Assembly (NCBI RefSeq): GCF_017301735.1
Contig: NZ_CP071090.1
Span: 3,896,001-3,960,000 of the forward strand
Direction: 5' to 3'
Source of the DNA: Pyxidicoccus parkwaysis
Lineage (GTDB): Bacteria; Myxococcota; Myxococcia; Myxococcales; Myxococcaceae
Length of the DNA: 64,000 bases
Position numbers and translations under genes: made by a program. Positions 18,955-28,174 of this stretch are shown here, one piece after another; within the stretch, counting starts at the first letter, position 1, and each line of letters starts with the position of its first letter. The notes beneath the pieces are model-generated. The model made no database searches and was not told where the DNA came from. It saw only the letters and a list, made by a program, of their open reading frames with translations.

Positions 18955-21900
18955 ATGAATTTCACTTCGCTCTTCATCCGCCGGCCCGTGGTGGCGCTGG
19001 TGGTCAACCTCCTCATCGTCATCGCGGGACTGCAGGCCATCCAGTCCCTCAACGTGCGGCAGTACCCGCGCAGCGAGACCGCCGACATCACCGTGACGAC
19101 GGTGTACGTTGGCGCCAACGCGGAGCTCGTCCGCGGCTTCATCACCACGCCGCTGGAGCGCGCCGTCGCCTCGGCGGATGGCATCGACTACGTCGAGTCC
19201 CAGAGCTCGCAGGGCGTCTCCATCATCCGCGCCCGGCTCAAGCTCAACCACGACGCCAACCGGGCGCTCAGTGAGATCAGCTCCAAGGTGGACCAGGTGC
19301 GCGGAGACCTTCCGCCCGAGGCCCAGGTCCCGGTCATCAACATCGAGTCGGCGGAGAGCCAGTTCGCCGCCGCCTACCTCAGCTTCTCCTCCGAGTTCCT
19401 GAAGCAGAACGAGATTACGGACTACCTCGTGCGCGTGGTGCAGCCCCGGCTGACGGCCGTGGAGGGCGTGCAGCGCGCGGACCTGCTCGGAGCGCGCACG
19501 TTCGCCATGCGCATCTGGCTCAAGCCGGACCGGATGGCCGCGCTCAACATCAGCCCCGCGCAGGTGCGTCAGGCGCTGGCCGCCAACAACTACCTCGCGG
19601 CGGTGGGGCAGACGAAGGGCTCGCTCGTCCAGGTGAACCTCACGGCGAACACGGACCTGCGCTCGGTGCAGGAGTTCAAGCAGCTCATCATCCGGCACGA
19701 CGGCGGCGCGGTGGTGCGGCTGGCGGACATCGCGGACGTGGTGCTCGGCGCCGAGGACTACGACACGGACGTCGCCTTCAACGGACAGACGGCGGTGTTC
19801 ATCGGCATCTGGGCGCTGCCCACGGCCAACTCGCTGGACGTCATCAAGCGCATCCGCGTGGAGATGGACTCGCTCAAGCGCGAGGTGCCGGAGCAGCTCC
19901 ATGCGGAAGTCGCCTTCGACGCCACGGAGTACATCCAGAATGCGCTCGACGAGGTGTTCGGGACGCTGCTCGAGACGCTCCTCATCGTCGTGGTGGTCAT
20001 CTTCCTCTTCCTGGGCTCGGTGCGCTCCATCCTGATTCCGGTGGTGGCCATTCCGGTGTCGCTCATCGGCACGGTGTTCCTGATGCAGGTGTTCGGCTTC
20101 ACCGTGAACCTGCTCACGCTGCTCGCGGTGGTGCTCTCCGTGGGCCTCGTGGTGGATGACGCCATCGTCGTCGTGGAGAACGTGGAGCGGCACCTCGCCG
20201 AAGGCCTGAGCCCGATGAACGCGGCGCTCAAGGGCGCAAGAGAGCTGGTGGGCCCCATCATCGCGATGACGATTACGCTCGCCGCGGTGTACGCGCCCAT
20301 CGCGTTCCAGGGCGGTCTGACGGGCTCGCTGTTCCGCGAGTTCGCGCTCACACTCGCGGGCGCGGTCACGCTCTCAGGCGTGGTGGCGCTGACGCTGTCA
20401 CCGATGATGTCCGCCTTCCTCCTCAAGGCGGGCCACGAGAACCAGGGGCTGTCGGGGTACATCAACCGTGGCTTCGCGCGCCTGCGGGCCGCGTACTCGC
20501 GCTCGTTGGACACGGCCCTGGGTGCGCGTGCGGTGGTCTACACGATGTGGGTCGTGCTCAGCGTGCTCGCGTTCCTGATGTTCTCGCAGTCTCCGAAGGA
20601 GCTCGCTCCGACGGAGGACCAGGGCATCGTCTTCGGCATCGTCAACTCTCCGTCCAACTCCACGCTGGAGCAGCTCACGCCGTTCGTGCGCGAGGTGAAC
20701 AACACGCTGATGGAGATGCCGGAGTCCCAGTTCACCTTCCAGATCACCAACCCGGGCGGAGGCTTCTGGGGCCTGGGCCTGAAGCCGTGGGAGCAGCGCA
20801 AGCGCTCCGCCGCGGAGGTGCTCGCCGAATCGCAGCAGCGGCTCGGCGTCATCCCCGGCATCCAGACGTTCCCCATCCTCCCGCCGGCCCTTCCGGGTGG
20901 CGGCAACTTCCCGGTGGAGTTCGTCATCGCCTCCACCGCGGAGGCGAGTGAGCTGCTCGCATTCGCGAACCAGCTCCAGGAGAAGGCGACGCAGAGCGGG
21001 ATGTTTGCCTTCCCGCCGCTCATCGACGTGAAGATCGACCAGCCGCAGTCGGAGGTGGTGGTCGACCGCGAGAAGGTCGCGCAGCTCGGACTGAACCTCG
21101 GGACGGTGGGACAGGATTTGGGCGCGGCGATGGGTGGCAACTTCGTCAACCGCTTCAACATCTCCGGGCGCAGCTACAAGGTCATCCCCCAGCTCCTGCG
21201 GGCGTCGCGGCTCAACCCCGAGCAGCTGAACGACGTGTACGTCACGGGTCCCAACGGACAGCTCGTGTCGCTGTCGTCCATCGCGACCCTCAACGACAAG
21301 GTGGCCCCGCGGTCGCTCAACCGCTTCCAGCAGTTGAACGCGGTGAAGCTGAGCGGCGTGGCCATCCGGCCGCTGGACGAGGCCCTCACGTACCTGGAGT
21401 CGGAGGCCTCGAAGATCCTGCCGAAGGGCTACCGCATCGACTACACGGGCGAGTCGCGGCAGCTCCGAGTGGAGGGGAACAAGTTCCTCGCCGCCTTCGC
21501 CCTCGCGGTGGTGCTGATCTTCCTGGTGCTCGCGGCGCAGTTCAACAGCTTCAGGGATCCGCTCATCATCCTGATGGGCTCGGTGCCGCTCGCGCTGTTC
21601 GGCGCGCTGCTGACCACGTTCCTGAAGATGCCGAACCCGATGATGCCCTTCTTCACCGACAGCTTCACCACCACCCTGAACATCTACTCGCAGGTGGGAC
21701 TGGTGACGCTGGTGGGACTGATTGCGAAGAACGGCATCCTCATCGTGGACTTCGCCAACCGGCTGCAGGAGGAGGGGAAGTCGAAACTGGACGCGGTGCG
21801 TGAGGCCGCGTCCGAGCGACTGCGCCCCATCCTCATGACGTCGGTGGCGACGGTGGCGGGCCACTTCCCGCTGGTCCTCGTCGAGGGCCCGGGCGCGGCG

Positions 21901-22077
21901 GCGCGCAACAGCATCGGCCTCGTGCTGGTGACGGGCATGGCCATCGGCACGGTGTTCACGCTGTACTTCGTCCCGGCCATCTACCTGCTCATCGCGCGGA
22001 CGCGGACGGCGCCCGCCGGTGACGTGGACGCGGTGCCGCAGCTCGTTCCCGCGCAGGCGGCACAGCAGGGGCACTGA
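18955..22077 (+). CDS. RND family multidrug efflux pump, inner-membrane subunit (HAE1 type)
   Basis: 1040 residues, the normal AcrB/MexB length, with 12 expected membrane helices in two homologous halves and two large periplasmic loops. The proton-relay residues are present: D401 and D402 in GLVVDDAIVVVENVERH, and K925 in GLIAKNGILIVDFAN. This places it with drug/hydrophobe exporters rather than metal pumps. It follows its adaptor gene by 18 bases, forming a two-gene operon. No outer-membrane TolC-like factor is encoded in the window, so the complex must borrow one from elsewhere. A hairpin terminator lies just after the stop. The substrate is unknown, and no link to the peptide synthetase 8 kb away can be shown. 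Confidence 0.95.
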   Translation: MNFTSLFIRRPVVALVVNLLIVIAGLQAIQSLNVRQYPRSETADITVTTVYVGANAELVRGFITTPLERAVASADGIDYVESQSSQGVSIIRARLKLNHDANRALSEISSKVDQVRGDLPPEAQVPVINIESAESQFAAAYLSFSSEFLKQNEITDYLVRVVQPRLTAVEGVQRADLLGARTFAMRIWLKPDRMAALNISPAQVRQALAANNYLAAVGQTKGSLVQVNLTANTDLRSVQEFKQLIIRHDGGAVVRLADIADVVLGAEDYDTDVAFNGQTAVFIGIWALPTANSLDVIKRIRVEMDSLKREVPEQLHAEVAFDATEYIQNALDEVFGTLLETLLIVVVVIFLFLGSVRSILIPVVAIPVSLIGTVFLMQVFGFTVNLLTLLAVVLSVGLVVDDAIVVVENVERHLAEGLSPMNAALKGARELVGPIIAMTITLAAVYAPIAFQGGLTGSLFREFALTLAGAVTLSGVVALTLSPMMSAFLLKAGHENQGLSGYINRGFARLRAAYSRSLDTALGARAVVYTMWVVLSVLAFLMFSQSPKELAPTEDQGIVFGIVNSPSNSTLEQLTPFVREVNNTLMEMPESQFTFQITNPGGGFWGLGLKPWEQRKRSAAEVLAESQQRLGVIPGIQTFPILPPALPGGGNFPVEFVIASTAEASELLAFANQLQEKATQSGMFAFPPLIDVKIDQPQSEVVVDREKVAQLGLNLGTVGQDLGAAMGGNFVNRFNISGRSYKVIPQLLRASRLNPEQLNDVYVTGPNGQLVSLSSIATLNDKVAPRSLNRFQQLNAVKLSGVAIRPLDEALTYLESEASKILPKGYRIDYTGESRQLRVEGNKFLAAFALAVVLIFLVLAAQFNSFRDPLIILMGSVPLALFGALLTTFLKMPNPMMPFFTDSFTTTLNIYSQVGLVTLVGLIAKNGILIVDFANRLQEEGKSKLDAVREAASERLRPILMTSVATVAGHFPLVLVEGPGAAARNSIGLVLVTGMAIGTVFTLYFVPAIYLLIARTRTAPAGDVDAVPQLVPAQAAQQGH

Positions 22078-22093
22078 CTCCCGCCGCGTCCAC

Positions 22094-22126
22094 AGTCCCT
22101 CGGGGGCGCCGTGCTCCCGAGGGACT
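22094..22126. terminator. Bidirectional terminator hairpin between convergent genes
   Basis: AGTCCCTCGGG (22094-22104) and CCCGAGGGACT (22116-22126) form a perfect 11-bp stem with an 11-base loop. It lies in the 74-base gap between the convergent RND pump and ELWxxDGT lipoprotein genes, so it could serve both. Confidence 0.65.
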
Positions 22127-22151
22127 CAGGTGAATTCGAAGTCCTCCAGCC

Positions 22152-23525
22152 TCACGGCGCTCGAGTGCCGGCAGTCAGGCGCGGCACGACGAAGAGCCCG
22201 TCGCCCGTGCCATCATTCGCGGTGAAGTAGAGGTCCGAGCCCACCGCCGTCAGCCGCAATGGATTCGACGAGGCGGGGCCGGGGACGAGGTCCGCGACGA
22301 GCCGGGGCATTCCATCCGGTGAGTCCAGGCGCCACAGCTCGCGGCCCGTCTCCGGTGTCGTGGCGGCGAAGAGCAGCGGACCCGAAGGCGACATCAGCGT
22401 GAGCAGGGCAGGGTCGGACGAGCCTTCACCCGGGCTCAGGTCCGCCACGAGGAAGGTCCCGTCGGGCGTGCCATCCGTGCGCCACAGCTCGGTACCTCCG
22501 GAGTCGCTGCTCGCCGCGAAGAAGACGAGGTCTCCCCATCCCTGGAACGCAAAGCCTCGCTCGGTCTTCACCTTCGGGCTGACCTGCCGCGTGTTCTCCC
22601 GGGTGCCATCCGTCACGTAGAGGCGGCCCTCCAAGTCCACGGCCCAGAAGTACACGCGCCCATTCCACGAATAGAGGCCGAGGGGCGAGCTGTCATCGAC
22701 GCCCGGCGCGAGGTCCGTCAGGACGTACGTGCCTTCATCGGTGCCGTCCGACGTCCACAGCTCGATGCCGTAGTAGAGGTGCGAAGCCCGGAACACCGTC
22801 CGCGCTCCGAGGGGCGTGAAGGCCGAAGGGGTAGAGCCCACGTTCCCCGGGAAGGCGTCACTGACCCTTCGTGTGCCGCTCGGCGTGCCGTCGCTCACCC
22901 AGGGCTCGGCGCCCGTTGCGGCATCGGCGGCGCGGAACCAGGCACGGCCCTGCGAGATGCCGAGGTTCCTCACGGGGAGAGGCACGTTCGCGACGGGGTG
23001 GGTGCCCGCCTCGGTCCCGTCGGAGTGCCACAGCTCTCCGGCGGGGCTCGTCAGGAAGGCACGCGGGCCCGTGCTCAGCAGGGAGAATGAAGCGCCCGGC
23101 AGGGTTGCCAGTCGCGTGGTTCCCTCGGGTGTTGCGTCGGTGGACCACAGCTCCTCCGCGGAGGTGAAGAGCACTCGCGCTCCCACGGGCGCCAGGGACA
23201 TTCCGCCGCCCACCGCGTGTGCGCCCTGGTGGATGCGCCTGGTGCCCGCGACGGTTCCGTCCGAGCGCCAGAGCTCCAGGACCTGCGCGCTCGGCGCCAG
23301 GCCCATGAGGAGCTGACCGTCGAAGGCGAGGAGCTGCGTCACCCTCGCCGGACTGGAGATGTCCTTCAGCTTCGTGACGGTGGCGAAGACCTGTCCTCGC
23401 GTCTCCTGTCCCAACTCGGGCTCGGCGAGAGGCGCTTCTGCTTCAGCCTCCCGGCATGCGGCCAGTCCCAGGAGGCCCATCATCACGATGCAACGCAGCT
23501 TCAGATGCCATGCAGGTTTGTCCAT
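22152..23525 (-). CDS. ELWxxDGT-repeat lipoprotein
   Basis: 457 residues. The signal peptide ends in the lipobox GLAAC with the lipidated cysteine at C24. The mature part consists of about eight repeats of ~45-50 residues containing ELWxSDGTxxGTxxV (for example LWRSDGT, LWHSDGT, PWVSDGT, LWTSDGT, LYVTDGT, LWRTDGT). Such repeats are common in large families of surface lipoproteins in myxobacteria and probably form a beta-propeller-like fold. Function is unknown. The frame is open for a further 269 codons upstream, but that part lies antisense to the gene at 23772-24293 and lacks protein-like features. The ATG at 23525, which starts the signal peptide, is clearly the better choice. Confidence 0.88.
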   Translation of the reverse strand: MDKPAWHLKLRCIVMMGLLGLAACREAEAEAPLAEPELGQETRGQVFATVTKLKDISSPARVTQLLAFDGQLLMGLAPSAQVLELWRSDGTVAGTRRIHQGAHAVGGGMSLAPVGARVLFTSAEELWSTDATPEGTTRLATLPGASFSLLSTGPRAFLTSPAGELWHSDGTEAGTHPVANVPLPVRNLGISQGRAWFRAADAATGAEPWVSDGTPSGTRRVSDAFPGNVGSTPSAFTPLGARTVFRASHLYYGIELWTSDGTDEGTYVLTDLAPGVDDSSPLGLYSWNGRVYFWAVDLEGRLYVTDGTRENTRQVSPKVKTERGFAFQGWGDLVFFAASSDSGGTELWRTDGTPDGTFLVADLSPGEGSSDPALLTLMSPSGPLLFAATTPETGRELWRLDSPDGMPRLVADLVPGPASSNPLRLTAVGSDLYFTANDGTGDGLFVVPRLTAGTRAP

Positions 23526-23771
23526 CCGGCCAGGGTAGGGGTGACTCCGCGCACTCCCTCCCAATGGGCACCGCCCCGCAGGAATACCTCCGGCCTGACG
23601 CCGCGCGTCTTTACCTTCAGGGCGTCTTGCCCAACGCATCCCTGCTTCAGGCCCCAAGCGCGACTTCCCATTTATCCAGGTTGCAACGCCTGACCCACCC
23701 GAATCACGACGGCCCCTGCCGGGAGCCGCTACAACGCGCCGCTCCAGGCTGTTAGATGCGAGAGCACTCCC

Positions 23772-24293
23772 ATGGCACCCTCCCTCTTCGACGACGCGGG
23801 CTATCAGGACATCCGGAACAACGAGCACTCGGCCAACCTGGAGGCGGCCGACGACCGCACCCTCCGCATGGCGGCCCCGCGGGTGGACGCTGGGCTGCTC
23901 GACGCCCTGGTGCGCTACCAGCGGACCTGGCTCTCCCACGCCGAGGCAGGGCAGGGAGCGGAGGCGCTGGTGCGCGCCCACACCGAGGCCCTGGCGGCCT
24001 CCGGCCTGACCCTGAAGACGGTGGAGCAGGGCATCGCCATGCTGCGAGCCTTCTGCGGCCGGCGCTGGGCGGTACGGAAGTTCGAGGACAAGCTCCGCCA
24101 GGTGGAGGGGGCAAACAGTCCCGACGTGGAGGACCTGCGCGAGCGCATCCGCGAGGAATTGACGAAGCAGGAGCGCGCCACGGAGGGCCTCGCCCGGCGC
24201 TACGGGGAGGACGCCCTGACCCTCCTGCGCGCCCGTGAGGCGGAGCTGGTGGACCTGCACACCCGGACGACGCGCCTGCTCAGCCGGGGATGA
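23772..24293 (+). CDS. Conserved-looking hypothetical helical protein
   Basis: 173 residues, rich in Ala, Glu, Arg and Leu. It appears almost wholly alpha-helical, with a charged possible coiled coil at about 115-170 (VEDLRERIREELTKQERATEGL). There is no signal peptide, membrane segment or recognisable catalytic motif. Codon use matches the neighbours and the frame is clean, so it is probably real. It is divergent from the lipoprotein gene at 23525, sharing a 246-base intergenic region, and lies 73 bases before miaB. Family not recognised. Confidence 0.7.
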   Translation: MAPSLFDDAGYQDIRNNEHSANLEAADDRTLRMAAPRVDAGLLDALVRYQRTWLSHAEAGQGAEALVRAHTEALAASGLTLKTVEQGIAMLRAFCGRRWAVRKFEDKLRQVEGANSPDVEDLRERIREELTKQERATEGLARRYGEDALTLLRAREAELVDLHTRTTRLLSRG

Positions 24294-24366
24294 ACCGGGG
24301 CGTCCGTCCGGTTGCATTCCGCTCCGGGGCATCGCATAACGCCACGTTCTTCCTCAGGGTTCTGAC

Positions 24367-25755
24367 ATGAAGCGCTACTTCATCCACACCTTCGGCTGCC
24401 AGATGAACGTCAACGACTCGCTCCGCATGAGCGAGGTGCTGGCGAAGATGTCCTACGAGCCGACACCGGTGCCCGAGAACGCGGACCTCATCATCCTCAA
24501 CACCTGCGCCATCCGCGAGAAGGCCGAGGACAAGATGTTGTCCGCGCTGGGTCGCTACAAGCCGGTGAAGGCCAGCCGGGGCGCGCTCATCGGCGTGGGC
24601 GGCTGCGTGGCGCAGCAGGAGAAGGACAAGCTCCTGAAGAAGGTGCCGTACCTCGACTTCGTCTTCGGCCCCGACAACATCGCCAAGCTGCCGGACATCA
24701 TCGGCCGCGTCTCCGAGGACCGCGCGCGCGTGGTGGAGGCCGCCTTCGTCCAGTCCGAGGAGTACGTCTTCCCCCGCGCCGACCCGGAGACGTCGCGCGG
24801 CAAGGTCACCGAGTTCGTCACGGTGATGAAGGGCTGCGACAATGTCTGCTCGTTCTGCGTGGTGCCGCACACCCGCGGCCGCGAGGTGAGCCGCGCCTTC
24901 CCCGACGTGCTCCTCGAGGTGGCGGACCTGGCCAAGGTGGGCGTGCGCGAGGTGACGCTCATCGGCCAGAACGTGAACTCGTACGCGGGCGGCATCTCCT
25001 TCGCGCAGTTGCTGCTGCGCACCGCGGAGGTGCCGGGCATCGAGCGCGTGCGCTTCACCACCAGCCACCCGCACGACCTGTCCGACGAGCTCATCGACGC
25101 GTTCCGCACGCAGCCCAAGATTGCTCCGCACTTCCACCTGCCCGTGCAGTGCGGGAGCGACCGCGTCCTGAAGATGATGCGCCGCGACTACACCGTGGTG
25201 CAGTACCTGGAGCGGCTGGAGAAGCTGCGCGCCGCGCGGCCGGGCATCGCCGTCACCACCGACATCATCGTGGGCTTCCCCGGGGAGACCGAGGAGGAGT
25301 TCGAGATGACGATGAAGCTGACGGAGCAGGTCCGCTACGACAACCAGTTCTCCTTCGTCTTCAGCCCGCGTCCCAAGACGGGCGCCTCCCTGAAGGAGCA
25401 CGAGTGGGGCCCGGTGCCGCACGAGGTGAAGATTGCCCGCCTGGAGCGCCTGCAGAAGCTGCAGCGGCGCATCAGCACGGAAATCACCGCGGCCCTGGTC
25501 GGCGCGGAGGTGGAGGTGCTGGTGGAGGGCCACTCGCGCTACGACGCCACCAAGCGCTTCGGCCGCACGCCGGAGAACCGCACCGTCAACTTCGACGGCG
25601 ACGCCCCCGCGGGCGCCATCGTCACGGTGAAGGTGGAGCGCTCCACGCCCAACCAGCTCTCCGGGAAGCAGTTGTCCGTGCTGTCCCTGCCCACCGTGGA
25701 GCCGCTGCCGGTGGCCCCGGCCGCCTCGCCGTTCCACGTCATCGCGGAGGCCTGA
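24367..25755 (+). CDS. miaB: tRNA-2-methylthio-N6-dimethylallyladenosine synthase
   Basis: 462 residues. This radical-SAM methylthiotransferase adds the methylthio group to i6A at position 37 of tRNAs reading UNN codons. The N-terminal UPF0004 domain has the auxiliary-cluster cysteines C11 (FGCQMN), C47 (NTCAIREKAE) and C80 (GGCVAQ). The radical-SAM cluster is the CxxxCxxC at C157, C161 and C164 (CDNVCSFC). A C-terminal TRAM domain lies at about 380-440. NTCAIREKAE and the domain order separate MiaB from RimO and MtaB. All ligands are present, so it should be active. After the stop, GGGCTCG/CGAGCCC (25771-25801) could form a weak terminator. Confidence 0.96.
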   Translation: MKRYFIHTFGCQMNVNDSLRMSEVLAKMSYEPTPVPENADLIILNTCAIREKAEDKMLSALGRYKPVKASRGALIGVGGCVAQQEKDKLLKKVPYLDFVFGPDNIAKLPDIIGRVSEDRARVVEAAFVQSEEYVFPRADPETSRGKVTEFVTVMKGCDNVCSFCVVPHTRGREVSRAFPDVLLEVADLAKVGVREVTLIGQNVNSYAGGISFAQLLLRTAEVPGIERVRFTTSHPHDLSDELIDAFRTQPKIAPHFHLPVQCGSDRVLKMMRRDYTVVQYLERLEKLRAARPGIAVTTDIIVGFPGETEEEFEMTMKLTEQVRYDNQFSFVFSPRPKTGASLKEHEWGPVPHEVKIARLERLQKLQRRISTEITAALVGAEVEVLVEGHSRYDATKRFGRTPENRTVNFDGDAPAGAIVTVKVERSTPNQLSGKQLSVLSLPTVEPLPVAPAASPFHVIAEA

Positions 25756-25827
25756 GCTCCGCTCGGTAGCGGGCTCGAAAGTGACGCTGACTCGCGAGCC
25801 CGTGCGCTCCGTGTTAGGAATTTCCGC

Positions 25828-26298
25828 ATGGCTTTAGTGCCCGCGACCACCCTCAAGGCGTGCCCCATCTTCAAGGGCTTCACCGACACCGGCATCCAGA
25901 TCTTCGCCGGTGTCGCGGTGCCCCGGGCCTTCCCCAAGGGCACCGCGCTCTTCACCGAGGGCAAGGCAGGGGAGTCGCTGCTCATCATCGGCGAGGGCAC
26001 CGTGCGGCTGAGCGCCAAGAGCGCCTCGGGCGAGGACGTGCCGCTGGGCGAGGTGGGCGCGGGCGAGCCGCTGGGCGAGCTGGCCCTCGTGCAGAAGGGC
26101 GAGCGGCTGTGCACCGCCACCGCCGCCACCGACGTCTCCGCCCTGGAGATTCGAGCCTCGGATTTCCAGAAGCTCCTGGCCTCGAAGCCGCAGGCGTGCG
26201 TGAAGCTGCTGATGGGCATCGTCGGCTACTTCGGCCAGAAGGCGCGTGACAACCGCGACATGCTGCGCACGCTCGTCGGAAAGGCCCCGGCCGCCTGA
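25828..26298 (+). CDS. Stand-alone cyclic nucleotide-binding-fold protein
   Basis: 156 residues forming a single cNMP-binding (CAP-type) beta-barrel with flanking helices. Visible elements are FPKGTALFTEGKAGESLLIIGEGTVRL and the phosphate-cassette-like LGELALVQKGERLCTATA. There is no DNA-binding helix-turn-helix, kinase or other output domain, so it would have to work through a partner. The cassette keeps GELAL, but the usual PRxA after it is replaced by ERLCTA, so nucleotide binding is doubtful. It lies 72 bases after miaB. The function is unknown. Confidence 0.85.
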   Translation: MALVPATTLKACPIFKGFTDTGIQIFAGVAVPRAFPKGTALFTEGKAGESLLIIGEGTVRLSAKSASGEDVPLGEVGAGEPLGELALVQKGERLCTATAATDVSALEIRASDFQKLLASKPQACVKLLMGIVGYFGQKARDNRDMLRTLVGKAPAA

Positions 26299-26327
26299 CG
26301 GCCCCGTGCTAGCGTGGGGCCACGCCC

Positions 26328-27347
26328 ATGCGTGCCCCCCTCCTGGCCATCCTCATCCTGCTCGGGGCTCCCGGACCCGCACCCGCCCAGACCCGGGCGC
26401 GTGCCGTCGCGTCCGCGCTGGCGGAAGAGGACTGGTTCTCCAGCGTCTACTCGGCCGGAGGGCTGGAGGTCCGGGCGGACGGGCGCGTCTTCACCCTGTT
26501 CGCCCTGCTGAACCGCCTGGGCTACGACGCCGGCTCCCGGTACCGCGAGCACCCGGTGCCCGCGTACCGGTACGGCCCGGCCCGCACGCGCGTGCGCGAG
26601 GCCCTGGTGACGGCCTCGCCGGTGGTGCTGGCGGACGCTCAGGCCTTCTTCGACGCGCACCCCGTGCCGGTGGAGGACTATCTGGCGCGCCTGCTGGCGG
26701 GGCCCCAGGCCTCCGAAGCGGCTCGCAGGCTGGACGGGCTGGAGACGCTGCTGGCGCGCGTGGAGGCGGAGTGGCCGGTGGCGGCGCTCCGGGCGGAGAC
26801 GCTGGACCTGTACCGTGCGGAACAGCGTGCCTGGCTGCCTCTGTTGGATGCGCCGCTTCAACAGGCGGCACGACTCCTGGGCCTGCCGGAAGGCAAGCCC
26901 GCTCTGGAGGTGGTGGTTAATCTGCTCGACGCGGAGGGCAGCATCCGTCGGGTGGAGGCGGGGCGCGGGTGGGTGTTGGTGGTCGGACCTGCTACCCGAC
27001 GGCCCGAAATGGAGCCTGTGGTGCGGGAGTTCGCACGGAGCGTGCTTTCGTCGCGGATGGGAGCACGCTTGGAGAGCAGGTGGACGGGCGGCGTGGGGAC
27101 CTTGCGCGAGGCGCGGGGAGCAGGGGCGGCGGAGGCGACGGTGGGGGAGTACGGGGTGGCTTTGCTGAGCCGGGCGCTGGCGCTGAGAGCCACGGACGCC
27201 CAGGAAGCGGCCTATGAGGCGGCCGGCCGCCAGGGGTACTTTGGTTTGAAGGCCCTGGCCCGGAGTTTTGAGGACTCGCGCCCGGTTGATGCCTGGGCGC
27301 TGGATGGGCTGTCCCGGGTGAGACCGGGGCCGGCCCACCGGAAGTGA
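26328..27347 (+). CDS. Exported protein of unknown function
   Basis: 339 residues. A Sec-type signal peptide is evident: a short charged start, hydrophobic LLAILILLGAPGP, then a probable cleavage after APAQ near residue 21. The mature protein is Ala/Arg/Leu-rich and probably helical. Recognisable only by composition are WFSSVYSAGGLEVRADGRVFTLFALLNRLGY near the N-terminus and a long acidic/basic helical centre. No catalytic or cofactor motif was found and I do not recognise the family. It begins 29 bases after the preceding gene and ends 16 bases before the DedA gene, so the run 25828-28591 could be one operon. Confidence 0.75.
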   Translation: MRAPLLAILILLGAPGPAPAQTRARAVASALAEEDWFSSVYSAGGLEVRADGRVFTLFALLNRLGYDAGSRYREHPVPAYRYGPARTRVREALVTASPVVLADAQAFFDAHPVPVEDYLARLLAGPQASEAARRLDGLETLLARVEAEWPVAALRAETLDLYRAEQRAWLPLLDAPLQQAARLLGLPEGKPALEVVVNLLDAEGSIRRVEAGRGWVLVVGPATRRPEMEPVVREFARSVLSSRMGARLESRWTGGVGTLREARGAGAAEATVGEYGVALLSRALALRATDAQEAAYEAAGRQGYFGLKALARSFEDSRPVDAWALDGLSRVRPGPAHRK

Positions 27348-27363
27348 ACGGACGGGACAACGC

Positions 27364-28167
27364 GTGCAAGAACTCCTCACCCACATGCTCGGCGATGCAC
27401 AGGGCTTCGTTGCCTACGTCACCGTCTTCAGCATCCTGGTGGCCTGCGGTCTGGGCATCCCGCTTCCCGAGGACATCTCGCTCATCCTCGGCGGTTTCCT
27501 GGCGCACAAGGGCGCCGCCAGCCTGCCGGTGATGATGGCGGTGGGCTTCGTCGGCATCCTCGCGGGTGACAGCCTCATCTTCCTCGCCGGCCGCCGGCTG
27601 GGCGGGAAGCTGGGCCGCAACGAAGGCGCGGGTGGAGGCTTCTTCGCTCGCATCGTCACGCCCGAGAAGCGCGCGAAGGTGGAAGGGCTGTTCGCGAAGC
27701 ACGGGCAGAAGATTGTCTGCATCGCCCGGTTCATGCCTGGCGTGCGCGCGGTGACGTACTTCACCGCCGGCTCCGTGGGCATGTCCTACTGGCGCTTCAT
27801 CTTCTGGGATGGGCTCGCGGCGCTGCTGTCGGCGCCCATCTTCGTGTGGCTCGGCTTCCACTTCGGCAGCGAGCTCGACACGCTCATCGACAAGTTCAAG
27901 GAAGGCCAGTACGTCGTCATGGGCGTGCTGCTCGCGGGCATCGCGGCGTACGTCCTGTGGCGCCGTCGCCAGGCGGCCCGCCGCGCGTCGTCGGTGCCGG
28001 GCGTGCAGCCCGTGAGCATCCCGGCCCGCGTGCATGAGCCGGTGGCCGCGCCGCTGCGCAACACGGTGACGGGCAAGGGCGAGCCCCTGTTCGAGGTCTC
28101 CTCCGCGGCCTCGGAGAAGAAGGTCTCGTCGCCCGAGTCCGTGCGCGGCGAGCTGCAGAAGACGTAG
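27364..28167 (+). CDS. DedA family inner-membrane protein
   Basis: 267 residues. DedA proteins are multi-spanning inner-membrane proteins, some acting as phospholipid (undecaprenyl-phosphate or phosphatidylethanolamine) flippases. Family hallmarks are visible: the N-terminal GIPLPEDISLILGGFLA, GDSLIFLAGRRLGGKLG, and RFMPGVRAVTYFTAG, whose arginines and proline are characteristic. The last ~65 residues form a basic/Ala-rich cytoplasmic tail not typical of the core family. The GTG at 27364 is used; it lies 16 bases after the previous stop. The next gene starts 7 bases after this stop, suggesting co-transcription. The lipid substrate is not determined. Confidence 0.9.
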   Translation: MQELLTHMLGDAQGFVAYVTVFSILVACGLGIPLPEDISLILGGFLAHKGAASLPVMMAVGFVGILAGDSLIFLAGRRLGGKLGRNEGAGGGFFARIVTPEKRAKVEGLFAKHGQKIVCIARFMPGVRAVTYFTAGSVGMSYWRFIFWDGLAALLSAPIFVWLGFHFGSELDTLIDKFKEGQYVVMGVLLAGIAAYVLWRRRQAARRASSVPGVQPVSIPARVHEPVAAPLRNTVTGKGEPLFEVSSAASEKKVSSPESVRGELQKT

Positions 28168-28174
28168 CGCTCGC

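Noticed and set aside
23526..24332. Upstream extension of the ELWxxDGT lipoprotein by 269 codons
   Set aside because: The extension lacks repeats, overlaps a better gene on the other strand, and would bury the signal peptide that starts at 23525.
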